DNA of 64,000 nt, from assembly GCF_001894825.1 (NCBI RefSeq), contig NZ_BCWY01000001.1:244681-308680 (forward strand), read 5' to 3'. The DNA is from Rhodococcus jostii NBRC 16295 (GTDB lineage Bacteria > Actinomycetota > Actinomycetes > Mycobacteriales > Mycobacteriaceae). Below the pieces are notes generated by a model. The model did not search any database. It had not been told where the DNA came from and saw only the letters and a list, made by a program, of their open reading frames with translations. The position numbers and the translations under genes were made by a program. Below, piece after piece: positions 17,169 to 26,777 of the stretch (position 1 is its first letter; each line of letters starts with the position of its first letter).

Positions 17169-18392
17169 GTGACCACAGAGCAGCGGTCCGCGATGCGCGA
17201 CCATTTCAGCGACTTCGATCTCGACTCGACGGAGTTCAACGACGACTACGACGAGGTGCTGGCGGAACTTCTCGAGAAATGCCCGGTCGCTCACAGCAAG
17301 GTAGGTCGCGGCTACTACGTCGTGAATCGGCAGGAGGATGTTCGACGGGTCGCTCAGGATTGGCGGACGTTCACCAGTGTCGACGGGATGTTTCCGAATC
17401 GTCCGGACGGTATGCCTCCTGTGCTTCCTGAGGAGATCGATCCGCCCTACCACACCAATTGGCGGGGCGCACTGAACAAGCACTTCACAGTCCGCAAGGT
17501 GGCGGAGTGGGAGGACTCGGTGCGCAAGCAAGTCGACGCCCTTATCGACAACTTCATCGAGACTGGTGAGTGCGATTTCGTGAAGGAATTCGCGGCGCTT
17601 CTGCCCGGCCGGGTGTTCTTCGTGACCCTGCTGCAGGCGCCTCTCGAGGATCTCGACCGACTGGTGGACGTCGTCGACGACGCGATCATGGGATCCCCCG
17701 AGGAGCAAGGCCCCGCCTGGGCGGCCCTGCACACGTACATCGAGGGGTACCTCGAGGAGCGCCAACAGCAACCACCCCGGGGCGACTTCATCGACTCGAT
17801 CCTGGAGGGGGTGGACACGGAAACAGGAGAACCATGCTCCTGGGATGACAAGGTCAACGTTGCCACGCTTTTCCTCTCAGGAGCAGTCGGAACCACAGCA
17901 TCCGCGATCGGCAGCATGGTGCTGCACCTGGCAAGCCACCCCGAGGACAGGGACTGGCTCGCAGCGAATCCCGACGAACACGAACGTGCGGTCGAGGAAC
18001 TGCTTCGACTGAACTCTCCAGTTACGGGAACGTCTCGCACGGCGACGAAACCGATCGAGGTGGCCGGCACCCAGTTTCAGCCAGGCGACCGTGTCGTGGT
18101 GAACTTCGCTGCCGCGTGCCGCGATCCCGAAGTCTATGACGAGCCGTTAGAGTTCAGGCCCGATCGTGATCAGACCAGAAGTGCTGTATTCGGGTTGGGT
18201 CCGCACCGATGCGTTGGTTCGCATGCTGCGCGACTCGAACTCAAGACCTCCCTCGAACAGATTCTTCGCCGCCTGCCCGATATCGCGCTCAAGGCCGATG
18301 CCACCGTCACCTATTCCACAGGTCTTTTGCGCATCATCAACGAACTGCCAGTCACATTCACACCAGGTGCGAAGGTCGGCGATCCCCGATGA
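17169..18392 (+). CDS. Cytochrome P450 (bacterial class I) 1
   Basis: 407 residues. GTG at 17169 gives a nine-base spacing from GGAGG; the GTG at 17163 is only three bases away from it. The heme loop is FGLGPHRCVG with Cys348 as thiolate ligand, and the K-helix ExxR lies in VEELLRLNS. In the I-helix the usual AGxE/DTT reads GAVGTT: the threonine is present but the acidic residue is Gly. It is followed immediately by its 3Fe-4S ferredoxin and further on by a ferredoxin reductase, so it should be a soluble class I monooxygenase acting on the pathway substrate. Confidence 0.92.
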   Translation: MTTEQRSAMRDHFSDFDLDSTEFNDDYDEVLAELLEKCPVAHSKVGRGYYVVNRQEDVRRVAQDWRTFTSVDGMFPNRPDGMPPVLPEEIDPPYHTNWRGALNKHFTVRKVAEWEDSVRKQVDALIDNFIETGECDFVKEFAALLPGRVFFVTLLQAPLEDLDRLVDVVDDAIMGSPEEQGPAWAALHTYIEGYLEERQQQPPRGDFIDSILEGVDTETGEPCSWDDKVNVATLFLSGAVGTTASAIGSMVLHLASHPEDRDWLAANPDEHERAVEELLRLNSPVTGTSRTATKPIEVAGTQFQPGDRVVVNFAAACRDPEVYDEPLEFRPDRDQTRSAVFGLGPHRCVGSHAARLELKTSLEQILRRLPDIALKADATVTYSTGLLRIINELPVTFTPGAKVGDPR

Positions 18393-18616
18393 GGTACTCG
18401 ATTGATGGGGACCTGTGTACGGGTCATGGCCGTTGTTACTCGCTCGCTCCGGGAGTCTTCGAGGCGGACGACGATGGCTTCAACGCTGAGCGTGGCTCTG
18501 AGGGCGAGGTCGAACCGGGGAGGGAAGACACCGCTGCGTTGGGCGCCGAGAGCTGCCCAGAACAGGCAATCAGGATTGTTCGAGTAAGGACGCAGCCCGT
18601 CAGTGCCGATGGGTGA
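18389..18616 (+). CDS. [3Fe-4S] ferredoxin, P450 partner
   Basis: 75 residues, with ATG overlapping the P450 stop (ATGA). The cluster ligands are in CTGHGRC (CxxxxxC) and the distal CPEQAI, the three-cysteine pattern of actinobacterial P450-associated 3Fe-4S ferredoxins. It transfers electrons from a reductase to the upstream P450. The FEADDDGF segment is also typical. Confidence 0.92.
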   Translation: MRYSIDGDLCTGHGRCYSLAPGVFEADDDGFNAERGSEGEVEPGREDTAALGAESCPEQAIRIVRVRTQPVSADG

Positions 18617-18696
18617 GCCGCGGCGCCGGCTTCGGAGACGTGACCACGTTTGTTTGCGCTTCTGAAATGACCAGTACACGTGGAGAAGGGAATGCA

Positions 18697-19455
18697 ATGC
18701 TCACGCTTGACGGAAAGATCGCCGTAGTGACGGGAGCTCTCGGTGGAATGGGGCGCGCTGTATGCGAGCGATTCGGCGCCGAAGGCGCGACCGTTGTCGG
18801 AATGGACTGGACTGACGAGGGTTCGGAACTGTTCGCCAAGGAGATGGCGCAGGCTGGCTCGAAGTTCGAGTTCCGAAAAGTGGACGTATCTTCAGCAGTG
18901 GAGGTCGACGAAGCCGCCGAGGTTGTCGCCGCGCAGTACGGAAGCATCGATGTCCTCTACAACAATGCCGGACTCATGCAGCTGAAGCCCATCCTCGAAA
19001 CCAGCAACGATGAGTGGGACCGAATACTGGATGTGAATCTCAAGAGCGTCTTCCTCATGACGAGGGCTTTCGCACCCCTGATGGCCGACCGGTCAGGGTC
19101 GATCATCAACCTGTCCTCCACGGGGGCGCTGAGGGCATGGGACAGCCTCTCTGTCTATGGCGCGGCCAAAGCCGGTGTCATCCAGTTCAGCAAGGTTGCA
19201 GCCGTCGAGTTTGCACCGAACATCCGAGTCAACGTCGTCTGCCCAGGAATGATCGACACCCCGATGGCGAGGGGTTTCGCGGCAGGGCTGCCGAATCCCG
19301 AGACAGCGTGGGAGACCATGAGCCAGCAGACCGTCCTGCAACGGTTCGGTCAGTCGTCCGAGGTCGCAGATCTTGCGCTGTGGCTGGCGAGCGACCAATC
19401 CAGCTTCGTGACCGGTGAAGAGATTGCCATCGATGGTGGATCCATCCTGCGATAG
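18697..19455 (+). CDS. Short-chain dehydrogenase/reductase (SDR) 1
   Basis: 252 residues from the ATG at 18697 with GGAGAAGGG upstream. The nucleotide motif is TGALGGMG (residues 12-19), NNAG is intact, and the catalytic Ser-Tyr-Lys lie in INLSS and YGAAK. Asp/Glu after the second strand (GMDW) suggests NAD(H) preference. It is closely related to the SDR at 23354 in the same operon. It probably oxidises the alcohol made by one of the P450s. Confidence 0.9.
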   Translation: MLTLDGKIAVVTGALGGMGRAVCERFGAEGATVVGMDWTDEGSELFAKEMAQAGSKFEFRKVDVSSAVEVDEAAEVVAAQYGSIDVLYNNAGLMQLKPILETSNDEWDRILDVNLKSVFLMTRAFAPLMADRSGSIINLSSTGALRAWDSLSVYGAAKAGVIQFSKVAAVEFAPNIRVNVVCPGMIDTPMARGFAAGLPNPETAWETMSQQTVLQRFGQSSEVADLALWLASDQSSFVTGEEIAIDGGSILR

Positions 19456-19530
19456 CGCAGCGCCCATCACCGGGGACGGAATGGAGCGACGATTCCGTCG
19501 TCGCCCACTTCGACAGAGAGGAGAAGAACC

Positions 19531-19848
19531 ATGCCGTACGTCGTGACAGCCGGCTGCGTCGACATCATGGACAAGTCGTGCGTTCTCGAATGCCCAGTCG
19601 ACTGCATCTACGAGGGCGACAGGATGATGTACATCCAGCCCGACGAATGCATCGACTGCGGCGCCTGCGAACTGGTCTGCCCGCAGGACGCCGTCCTCTA
19701 CGCAGAGGACGGCCCTGAAACATCACTATTCCTCGCAGCTACCGACCAGGTGTTCAGCGCAGTGGGCTCTCCGCGCAGCGCGAAGAAGCACGGCCCACTC
19801 GGGTTCGACCCACCCTCCATTCGTGAGCTCGAGCCGAAGGAAAAGTAG
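19531..19848 (+). CDS. 7Fe ferredoxin ([3Fe-4S][4Fe-4S], FdxA/FdxC type)
   Basis: 105 residues with GAGGAG upstream. N-terminal cysteines in CVDIMDKSCVLECPVDC and the second set in CIDCGACELVCP give the 7Fe pattern of mycobacterial FdxA/FdxC. A C-terminal extension of about 40 residues follows. It lies one base before the reductase gene and so gives the operon a second electron carrier next to the 3Fe-4S ferredoxin. Confidence 0.92.
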   Translation: MPYVVTAGCVDIMDKSCVLECPVDCIYEGDRMMYIQPDECIDCGACELVCPQDAVLYAEDGPETSLFLAATDQVFSAVGSPRSAKKHGPLGFDPPSIRELEPKEK

Positions 19849-21212
19849 TGTCTGAACCGCACCATCGGCATCTTCGCGTGGCCGTCGTCGGCTCCGGGCC
19901 GTCCGGGGCATACTGCGTAGAGGCACTACTCGAGTCCCTGCCGGACACGTCGATATCCGTCGACGTCATCGAACGATTGCCTGTGCCATACGGTCTCGTG
20001 CGTTACGGTGTGGCACCTGATCACGAGAGAATCAAGTCCATCATCGATTCCTTCGGTGAGATCCTGTCCCACGAACACGTCCGATTTCTGGGCAATGTCG
20101 CATACGGAAGCGACATCACGATGCTCGACCTACGGCGGCACTACGACGTCGCGATCTTCGCTTGTGGGGCCAACAGCACGCGGCGACTTGGCATCCCGGG
20201 CGAGAACCTCCCCGGAGTCTTCGCGGCGGCGGACTTTGTCGCCTGGTACAACGGGCACCCGAACGCGACAATTGAACGCCTTGCCCTCACAGCCGAACAG
20301 GCGGTCGTAATCGGTAACGGCAACGTTGCTCTCGATGTCGCTCGGATGCTGGTCAATCCACGTGAAACCTTGCTGCAAACGGATGTGCCGCAACACGTTT
20401 TAGAACTCCTCGTGGAGAGCCCCATCGCGGACGTGCACATCGTGGGACGCCGGGGACCGCTGCAAGCGAAGTTCACCACAAAGGAGATTGTCGAACTCGG
20501 AAAACTCGATGATGTCGACGTCATCGTTGACCCATGCGTCCTACGTGTGACCGAATCCGAGTTGCAACAAGCCGCTCCCCCGACCGCCCGCATGGTCGCG
20601 GCACTGAGGACACTCGGAAGCCTGCCGAGGGGACGTGCGCGCCGGATACATTTCACGTTCTTCCGTCGCCCGGTCGCAGTCTTCGGGCACCCGGGAGCCG
20701 AATCCGTCGTACTGGAGGCAACCGAAGGCGACAACGACCACGGGAAGGCTGAACGTGCGCGCCGGGAGGTGATCGAAGCCGGTTTGGTGCTCACCTCCGT
20801 CGGCTACCGCGCCGAACCCCTTCCGGAGCTCCCATTCGACGCAGTCACCGCCACGGTGCCGCACACGAACGGTCGGGTGTTCGATGGCGACGATACTCGC
20901 CCCGCGGTCTATGTCGCTGGATGGCTCAAGCGGGGACCAACAGGAGTGATAGGAACGAATCGCCGCGATTCGCTGGAGACCGTGAAGGCACTTCTAAGCA
21001 ATGCCAGAGACTTCCCACGTGCTCTCGAACGCGATCCCGGCGCCGTCGTCTCGTTGCTGCGTCAACGTGGCGTCGAGGTCGTCCCCTGGGACGGATGGAA
21101 CGCGATCGATGGCGCCGAGGTAGCACGCGGGGCGAGGCTGGGGAGGGCGAGAGTAAAGATCCACCGACTCGAGGAGCTGCTCCAAGCGAGTTCTCGACGT
21201 CCGACTGAGTAG
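19848..21212 (+). CDS. Ferredoxin-NADP+ reductase, FprA/adrenodoxin-reductase type
   Basis: 454 residues; GTG start overlapping the ferredoxin TAG by one base. FAD motif GSGPSG (residues 15-20), VPYGLVRYGVAPDH, the NADP-site GNGNVALDVAR and the C-terminal GWLKRGPTGVIGTN are hallmarks of the adrenodoxin-reductase family (FprA of mycobacteria). It moves electrons from NADPH to the ferredoxins serving the two P450s. The last 60 residues (RQRGVEVVPWDGW onward) match the usual C-terminal region. Confidence 0.94.
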   Translation: MSEPHHRHLRVAVVGSGPSGAYCVEALLESLPDTSISVDVIERLPVPYGLVRYGVAPDHERIKSIIDSFGEILSHEHVRFLGNVAYGSDITMLDLRRHYDVAIFACGANSTRRLGIPGENLPGVFAAADFVAWYNGHPNATIERLALTAEQAVVIGNGNVALDVARMLVNPRETLLQTDVPQHVLELLVESPIADVHIVGRRGPLQAKFTTKEIVELGKLDDVDVIVDPCVLRVTESELQQAAPPTARMVAALRTLGSLPRGRARRIHFTFFRRPVAVFGHPGAESVVLEATEGDNDHGKAERARREVIEAGLVLTSVGYRAEPLPELPFDAVTATVPHTNGRVFDGDDTRPAVYVAGWLKRGPTGVIGTNRRDSLETVKALLSNARDFPRALERDPGAVVSLLRQRGVEVVPWDGWNAIDGAEVARGARLGRARVKIHRLEELLQASSRRPTE

Positions 21213-21317
21213 CAGCCCCGCCACTGCCAGTGGCGAACCTCATGACTATTGGCAAACCGATTGTTACGAAGGATATCTCACGCGGCGGCTCAGTCCGCCG
21301 CCCAAACTGGAGGACTT

Positions 21318-21905
21318 GTGAGTAAGGCAGTTGAAGCTGTACGAAACGAGGCTCGATCGGCATTGCTGCTGATGGACCTCATGCCCATCGTCGTCCCCGC
21401 TTTTGGTGGGGATGACGAGCTGTTGGCCCGACTGGCAGGCGCTGCCGAAGTTGCACGACGATCCGACATCGACGTCATCCACGTGCGCGTCCTATTCCGC
21501 GACGGATATCCCGAAGTCGCCTCGACCAACAAGATCTTCGGAGTTGTCACCGCCAACTTCGACTTCACCGAGAAGAATCCGGCAACGGAAGTCCACCACG
21601 CGCTCCGACCCCGCGAATCGGACATTCTGGTTACCAAACGGCGTGTCAGCGCATTCGCCGGCAGCGACCTCGAGATGATCCTCCGTTCGCGACGAATCCA
21701 AACTCTCGTGCTAGCTGGCGTGGCAACCTCCGGCGTGGTCCTGTCGACGCTGCGGGCAGCCGCCGACCTGGACTATCACATCAAGGTTCTGTCAGACGGG
21801 TGCGCTGACGGTGATACGGCAGTGCACCGAATGTTGCTGGAGAACGTCTTCCCCGCGCATGCGGATGTCCTCACCGTCGATGAGTGGGTGACGGGCCTCA
21901 GCTGA
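21318..21905 (+). CDS. Isochorismatase-fold (cysteine hydrolase superfamily) protein lacking the Cys
   Basis: 195 residues from the GTG at 21318, chosen because TGGAGGAC is five bases upstream; the longer frame from 21249 has no such site. The catalytic Asp20 lies in LLLMD, the Lys in TKRRVSAFAGSDL, and the nucleophile position in GVATSGVVLST is Gly, not Cys. Absence of Cys is normal for isochorismatase/PhzD-type enol-ether hydrolases and for an actinobacterial subfamily with this GVATSGVVLST pattern; it argues against amidase activity. It lies between the reductase and second P450, so it may act on an oxidised intermediate. Confidence 0.8.
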   Translation: MSKAVEAVRNEARSALLLMDLMPIVVPAFGGDDELLARLAGAAEVARRSDIDVIHVRVLFRDGYPEVASTNKIFGVVTANFDFTEKNPATEVHHALRPRESDILVTKRRVSAFAGSDLEMILRSRRIQTLVLAGVATSGVVLSTLRAAADLDYHIKVLSDGCADGDTAVHRMLLENVFPAHADVLTVDEWVTGLS

Positions 21906-21956
21906 ACGAAACAAGGGTCGGTACTGGCAGGCACACCGAAAGACGGAGGAACGAAC

Positions 21957-23267
21957 ATGACCGAGACAGCCCACAACGTCGACTTCTTCGACCGGCGCAC
22001 AAACGATTGCCCATTTCCGGCCTATCGCCAGCTACGCAACGATTCGCCGGTATGGCAAGACCCCACCACCGGGATGTTCGTGCTCACACGCTACGACGAC
22101 ATACGCGCCGTCGAGATGGACACCAAACGTTTCCGCAACACGATCTCGACGCAGACAGTCGGAGAGATCGGACTGTCAGTGGACGGCGGAGATTCGAAGC
22201 AGCGTTTCGAGTCCCAGCTGAAGAACGACGCCCTGGCAAAAGCCTACGAGAACGACGGATGGGAGCCAGGCCCCGCTCTCAACGCACGCGACGAACCAGA
22301 GCATTCTCAGGTCCGACGGTCACTCTTCGAGGCCTCGTTCCGGCCAACGAATCAGGCGCACTTCGATCGGATCGTGGGTGAGACCGTTGACGACTTGATC
22401 GACGGATTCATCGACGACGGTCGGTGTGAGTGGGTGAGCCAGTTCGCGGCGCCGATGACGCTGACCGCGATCATGAAGCACGTCGGACTGCCAGCAACCG
22501 GCTTGCCACTCGTGAAGGACATGACCCTCGCATGGATTGCCCGTGCAGGCCTCATGGCGACACCAGACATCGAGCAACGCGCCGCCAAGCTAGAACTCGA
22601 CTTCCAGAAGTACGCACAGTCTCACTTCGAGCGTGTACGCCGCGAGCCGGACGACACCCTCCTCAGCACGATCGTCAACACCCCGGTCCCCGAATGGCAT
22701 CGTGTTCTGACGGACGAGGAACTTCATGGATTCGTCACGACGGACATGATGGTCGGCGGCGGCGAGACGACCACGGGTGCATTAGCCGGTGGCGCGCGAC
22801 TCCTGGCAGAGAATCCGCAGATGTTCGACAAGCTCGCATCTGACCCCGACGCCTACCTCGATACGTTCATCGAAGAGGTGGTACGTCTGGAGGCCCCCGT
22901 ACAAGGAATGTTCCGGCAGGCTGCCGAAGACGTCGAGTTACATGGGGTCACCATTCCGGCCGGCTCGGTGGTCAATCTTCGCTTTGGATCCGCGAACCGA
23001 GATGAACGGCACTACGAAGACCCGGACGAGCTCGACTTTGATCGAAAGAACCCGCGGCGGCATCTCGCGTTCGGCACCGGGCTTCACGTGTGCCTCGGCA
23101 ACACGCTCGCCCGCCGGGAGATGTATCACACGTTCAAGGCGATGGTCGAGCGCTTCGAATCGATACGACTCGTGGACTCTCCAGATGCACTGACCTATCG
23201 ACCCAACTATGTCGTGCGTTGCCTGGATGAACTTCATATCGAGTTCACCCCACGAGCACGTCGATGA
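21957..23267 (+). CDS. Cytochrome P450 2
   Basis: 436 residues; ATG with GGAGGAACG upstream. Heme loop FGTGLHVCLG with Cys379, I-helix GGGETTTG with a normal Glu-Thr pair, and K-helix IEEVVRLEAPVQG. The extra insertion around residues 60-100 is longer than in P450 1. It shares the operon with two ferredoxins and one reductase. Two P450s in one operon suggest two sequential or alternative oxidations of the growth substrate. Confidence 0.92.
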   Translation: MTETAHNVDFFDRRTNDCPFPAYRQLRNDSPVWQDPTTGMFVLTRYDDIRAVEMDTKRFRNTISTQTVGEIGLSVDGGDSKQRFESQLKNDALAKAYENDGWEPGPALNARDEPEHSQVRRSLFEASFRPTNQAHFDRIVGETVDDLIDGFIDDGRCEWVSQFAAPMTLTAIMKHVGLPATGLPLVKDMTLAWIARAGLMATPDIEQRAAKLELDFQKYAQSHFERVRREPDDTLLSTIVNTPVPEWHRVLTDEELHGFVTTDMMVGGGETTTGALAGGARLLAENPQMFDKLASDPDAYLDTFIEEVVRLEAPVQGMFRQAAEDVELHGVTIPAGSVVNLRFGSANRDERHYEDPDELDFDRKNPRRHLAFGTGLHVCLGNTLARREMYHTFKAMVERFESIRLVDSPDALTYRPNYVVRCLDELHIEFTPRARR

Positions 23268-23353
23268 CTGCTGCCGGCGCCCACTGTCCAGGTTCGTCGT
23301 GAAAGTCATACGAAAGTTGGCGACTCGTCAGGTCGCCTCAGATTGGAGTAGTT

Positions 23354-24121
23354 GTGGGAATCTTGGACGGAAAGGTCGCACTCGTGACCGGGGCGATGGG
23401 AGATATGGGTCGCGCTGCATGCCGGCGATTCGCCGCAGAAGGTGCCGCTGTTGTCGCCACTGACGTCACCGATATTGGCGCCGAGGAGTTCGTAGACGAG
23501 TTGACCGCTATTGGACATGACGTCGAGTTCTACAAAGCTGACATTACCGACAGCTCAGCGGTGAATGCCATGGCCGAGCACGTGCGCTCGACTCGGGGGC
23601 ACGTCGACACCATCTACAACAACGCAGGGGTGATGGCGGTCAGTCCCCTTGCCGACATCACGGACGAACAGTGGCACAGGACACTTGATGTCAACCTGAC
23701 GGGAGTCTTTCTCGTCACCCGCGCTTTCGTCCCCCTGATGCGCGGTCGCCGCGGAGCCTCCATCACCAACGTGTCCTCGATGGGCGGATTCCGGGTGTAC
23801 CCAACTCAAATTCCCTATGGGGCATCGAAGGCCGGCTGCCTACAGTTGACCCAATCGTGCGCCGTCGAGCTCGCGCCAGACATCCGGGTCAATGCAATCG
23901 CGCCAGGTTGCATCGACACGCAGATGGCGCGCGGATACGCCGACGCTTCGCCAGATCCGGCGGCCGTTATCGCCGCACTCGAAGCGGGCATTCCTCTCGG
24001 ACGGATGGGCACTCCGGACGAGATCGTCAACATCGGTGTCTGGTTGGCAAGCGACCAAGCCAGCTACGTGACGGGTGCAATTCTCGTCGTTGATGGCGGC
24101 AGCACACTCGAGGGCAAGTAA
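23354..24121 (+). CDS. Short-chain dehydrogenase/reductase (SDR) 2
   Basis: 255 residues; GTG start. Motifs are TGAMGDMG (residues 12-19), NNAG, the serine in TNVSSMGG and YGASK. It is an obvious paralogue of SDR 1 (same TGAxGxMGRA start, same IRVNxxxPGxIDTxMARG end), so an intra-operon duplication is likely. The pair may oxidise the products of the two P450s. Confidence 0.9.
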   Translation: MGILDGKVALVTGAMGDMGRAACRRFAAEGAAVVATDVTDIGAEEFVDELTAIGHDVEFYKADITDSSAVNAMAEHVRSTRGHVDTIYNNAGVMAVSPLADITDEQWHRTLDVNLTGVFLVTRAFVPLMRGRRGASITNVSSMGGFRVYPTQIPYGASKAGCLQLTQSCAVELAPDIRVNAIAPGCIDTQMARGYADASPDPAAVIAALEAGIPLGRMGTPDEIVNIGVWLASDQASYVTGAILVVDGGSTLEGK

Positions 24122-24196
24122 AGACAGGTGGTCTGGAGACGGTCAGATCGCCTACGTGCCAGTACCCGCACGATCGAAGCGAAGCGAAGCGAGACA

Positions 24197-25579
24197 ATGA
24201 AATCCACCTCACAGGGCGACAAATCCCAGCTGTACCAGGGCCGCAAGGTCGTAGCGGCAACCTTGCTCGGGAACACAATCGAGTACTACGAGTTCTTCAT
24301 CTACGGCCTTTCGGCGTCTCTGGTGTTCAACCAGCTGTTCTTCCCTACATTCGACCCGCTGGTAGGTACCCTGTTGTCCCTGTCGACTTTTGCAATTGCG
24401 TTTGTCGCTCGGCCAGTCGGAGGGTGGATACTCGGCCACTTCGGCGATCGCCTAGGTCGCCGCCCGATTCTGATGATCACCCTGTCCGGGATGGGAGTCG
24501 CCACGTTCGCGATCGGGCTGCTGCCCACCTACGACAAGATCGGCATCGCTGCGCCCATCTGTCTCGTTCTGCTGCGTCTGCTGCAGGGCTTGTCGCTTGG
24601 CGGTGAGGCAAGTGGCGGGTTCATCATGACGCTCGAACACGCGCCGCGGTCGCATCGGACGCTTTTCGCGGGAATCGTGGGATCGGGCAACATTTGGGGC
24701 CTGATCTTGGGCAACGGGGTGTTCCTTGCGATCAGTCAATTGCCAGAGGACCAACTCCTGTCCTGGGGGTGGCGAGTGCCCTTCCTGCTCAGCCTCGCAC
24801 TTCTGATCATCGCCTTCTATATTCGGTTCAAACTCGAAGAGAGTCCCGTATTCACTGCTGCGAAGACTGCGGAGGAAACAACGAGTCGGCCCTCGGCCGA
24901 GCTGATCCGCAGGCACGCGCGCACACTCATCCTGACTGCGCTGTCGACGCTGCCCGTGGGAATTACGTTCTACGTTGTAACAACATTCTCGGCTGCCTAC
25001 GGAAAAACGATTGCTGTCAGCTTTACGAAAGTATTCACCACCACGATGATCGTCGCGGCACTGCTCACGGTCGTCATTCCGTTCTTCGGCTGGCTCGGTG
25101 ACAGGATCGATCGGAAGCTCATCTTCTGCGCTGGGATTGCGGTCATGATCGTCTCGCCGTTCATCTGGTTCCCGCTCTTCAATACAGGCAACCTCGGGCT
25201 CATGGTCCTCGGATTCCTCGTCCCACTCGTCGGGTTCTCGGCGACCTATGGCGTACAGGGCGCCTTCTATCCGTTGCTCTACCCGACGGCGGTCAGATAC
25301 TCCGGTCTCGCCATCAGCACAAATGTGGGTGCGGTGATAGGAGCGTCGATCGCGCCGATGATCGCCACCTACCTGTTGGGTAGTTTCCAAAGCTGGACAG
25401 CTATCGCCTGCTACATGGCTGCCGCCGGAATCGTCGCACTGTTGGCTACCCTCCTCCTTCAGGAGTCTGCGATCGACGATCATTTTGTCGAACAGTCGGC
25501 CCGAGATGACTCCGGGAGCAGCGCAGACACCCACAGTGGTGCACGGGCACTGTCGATGGACCGGCCGCAGTCTCTCTGA
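24197..25579 (+). CDS. MFS transporter, metabolite:H+ symporter (MHS/ProP-like)
   Basis: 460 residues; ATG at 24197 preceded by a GAAGC triplet repeat rather than a clear ribosome site. It starts with GNTIEYYEFFIYGLSA, the MHS signature, has motif A in GHFGDRLGRRP, and LLQGLSLGGEASG, all typical of proline/betaine/alpha-ketoglutarate/shikimate-type symporters. About 12 membrane helices; hydrophilic tail of about 40 residues. It probably imports an acidic substrate of the pathway. Confidence 0.9.
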   Translation: MKSTSQGDKSQLYQGRKVVAATLLGNTIEYYEFFIYGLSASLVFNQLFFPTFDPLVGTLLSLSTFAIAFVARPVGGWILGHFGDRLGRRPILMITLSGMGVATFAIGLLPTYDKIGIAAPICLVLLRLLQGLSLGGEASGGFIMTLEHAPRSHRTLFAGIVGSGNIWGLILGNGVFLAISQLPEDQLLSWGWRVPFLLSLALLIIAFYIRFKLEESPVFTAAKTAEETTSRPSAELIRRHARTLILTALSTLPVGITFYVVTTFSAAYGKTIAVSFTKVFTTTMIVAALLTVVIPFFGWLGDRIDRKLIFCAGIAVMIVSPFIWFPLFNTGNLGLMVLGFLVPLVGFSATYGVQGAFYPLLYPTAVRYSGLAISTNVGAVIGASIAPMIATYLLGSFQSWTAIACYMAAAGIVALLATLLLQESAIDDHFVEQSARDDSGSSADTHSGARALSMDRPQSL

Positions 25580-25717
25580 CCCGAAGAGTCGGCCTGTTAT
25601 CTCGATCCATCGCGGCTGCGACCGCTGTCGGCGCATTCGTCATGTCATGGAAGAGATCTTCGCCGAGCTGCGCATTTCAATTTCCCCCACAATGGCTCCA
25701 TTCGAATAGGAATAGGA

Positions 25718-26722
25718 TTGAGTAGCTCCATGGCCGATCGTGAACTTCTGCAATTCCATTTCAATATGGAGGCGACACCGACCGTTCCGACCGGCAGTGT
25801 GCGGAAAATCGGTGCTGTCTTGGTCATTGACCCGGAATTCTCCGGTCCTCGCACCGTGTGCTTCGGATTTCCAGGTGGCGGATACAACAAATTCTACTAC
25901 CTGCTCGATCACCCTGACCTGACTCGGCCCAGCCAGGCCGAATACCATGCACGCCGCGGAATCGTCTTCATCAGCTGCGATCCCTTCGGCGATGGCGATG
26001 GAACACGCCTAGCTCAAGAAGAACGAGACCTGGAAACAACGGTCCGTGCGGTCGATTCGGCTGTCGCCTGGACCTTGGAGCGACTGCGCGCCGGAACTCT
26101 CGGCGGCTCCTGGGGAAGTGTCGAGGTGGACAAGACTCTAGGCATTGGGCATTCGCTCGGGGCCATGCAACTGATCGTGCAACAAGCCCTGTACTCGACG
26201 TTCGATGCGATCGCGGTCCTGGGATTCAGCGCAGTCCACTCGATGATCCCGACGCCTAACGGATACATCGAGCCCGGGGTTCAGGAATCAGACCGAGCCA
26301 AGACGAACCTCGAGGACGCCTGGACTGGACCGATCGTCGAGAATAGTTCGCATTTGCGATTTGCATATCACTGCGACGACGTCCCTCAACGTCTGGTCGA
26401 CGAAGACATGAACGTCGGCTTTCCCACGAGGCGGGCGCATGACCTGCCGCCTTGGATATCTCAGACGTTCCCACCATTCGTGACGGAGTGCCTGAACGAC
26501 GGGATTGTCAGGAAAGAGGCTGCACTGGTGGATGTTCCAGTATTCGTCGGTACGGGACAGATCGACATTGTTCCGGATCTCAAGGACGAGTCCAACGCCT
26601 ACAAGGCCAGTCCGCAGGTGACACTCTACGAGCTTGGAGGTAGCGCACATATGCACAACTTCTCGCCGAAACGGCAAACTCTCTGGTCAGAGTTGCACAA
26701 ATGGTTCGAATTCCAATGCTGA
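25718..26722 (+). CDS. Alpha/beta-hydrolase (putative esterase)
   Basis: 334 residues from a TTG with AGGA six bases before; ATG at 25730 is an alternative. The nucleophile elbow is GIGHSLGAM, the oxyanion region GFPGGGYNK, and a late HMHNFSPKR supplies the histidine; Asp in VFVGTGQIDIVPD is the likely acid. No signal peptide. It ends the P450 operon 138 bases after the MHS gene. Its relatives are poorly described; esterase or lactonase activity is a guess. Confidence 0.75.
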   Translation: MSSSMADRELLQFHFNMEATPTVPTGSVRKIGAVLVIDPEFSGPRTVCFGFPGGGYNKFYYLLDHPDLTRPSQAEYHARRGIVFISCDPFGDGDGTRLAQEERDLETTVRAVDSAVAWTLERLRAGTLGGSWGSVEVDKTLGIGHSLGAMQLIVQQALYSTFDAIAVLGFSAVHSMIPTPNGYIEPGVQESDRAKTNLEDAWTGPIVENSSHLRFAYHCDDVPQRLVDEDMNVGFPTRRAHDLPPWISQTFPPFVTECLNDGIVRKEAALVDVPVFVGTGQIDIVPDLKDESNAYKASPQVTLYELGGSAHMHNFSPKRQTLWSELHKWFEFQC

Positions 26723-26777
26723 TTGGTCGATCCCGAATTCTTGGACCGTAGAGGTGCAGTCCTCGCTCATGCTTGTT

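Noticed and set aside
24452..25636. 394-codon minus-strand frame opposite the MHS carrier
   Set aside because: Polar, Arg/Glu/Gln-rich shadow of a membrane-protein gene with unambiguous MFS motifs on the plus strand.
25627..25645. Fifth copy of the GntR motif upstream of the hydrolase at 25718 (GTCGGCGCATTCGTCATG)
   Set aside because: Only the GGCGCAT core agrees; too few matches to count.
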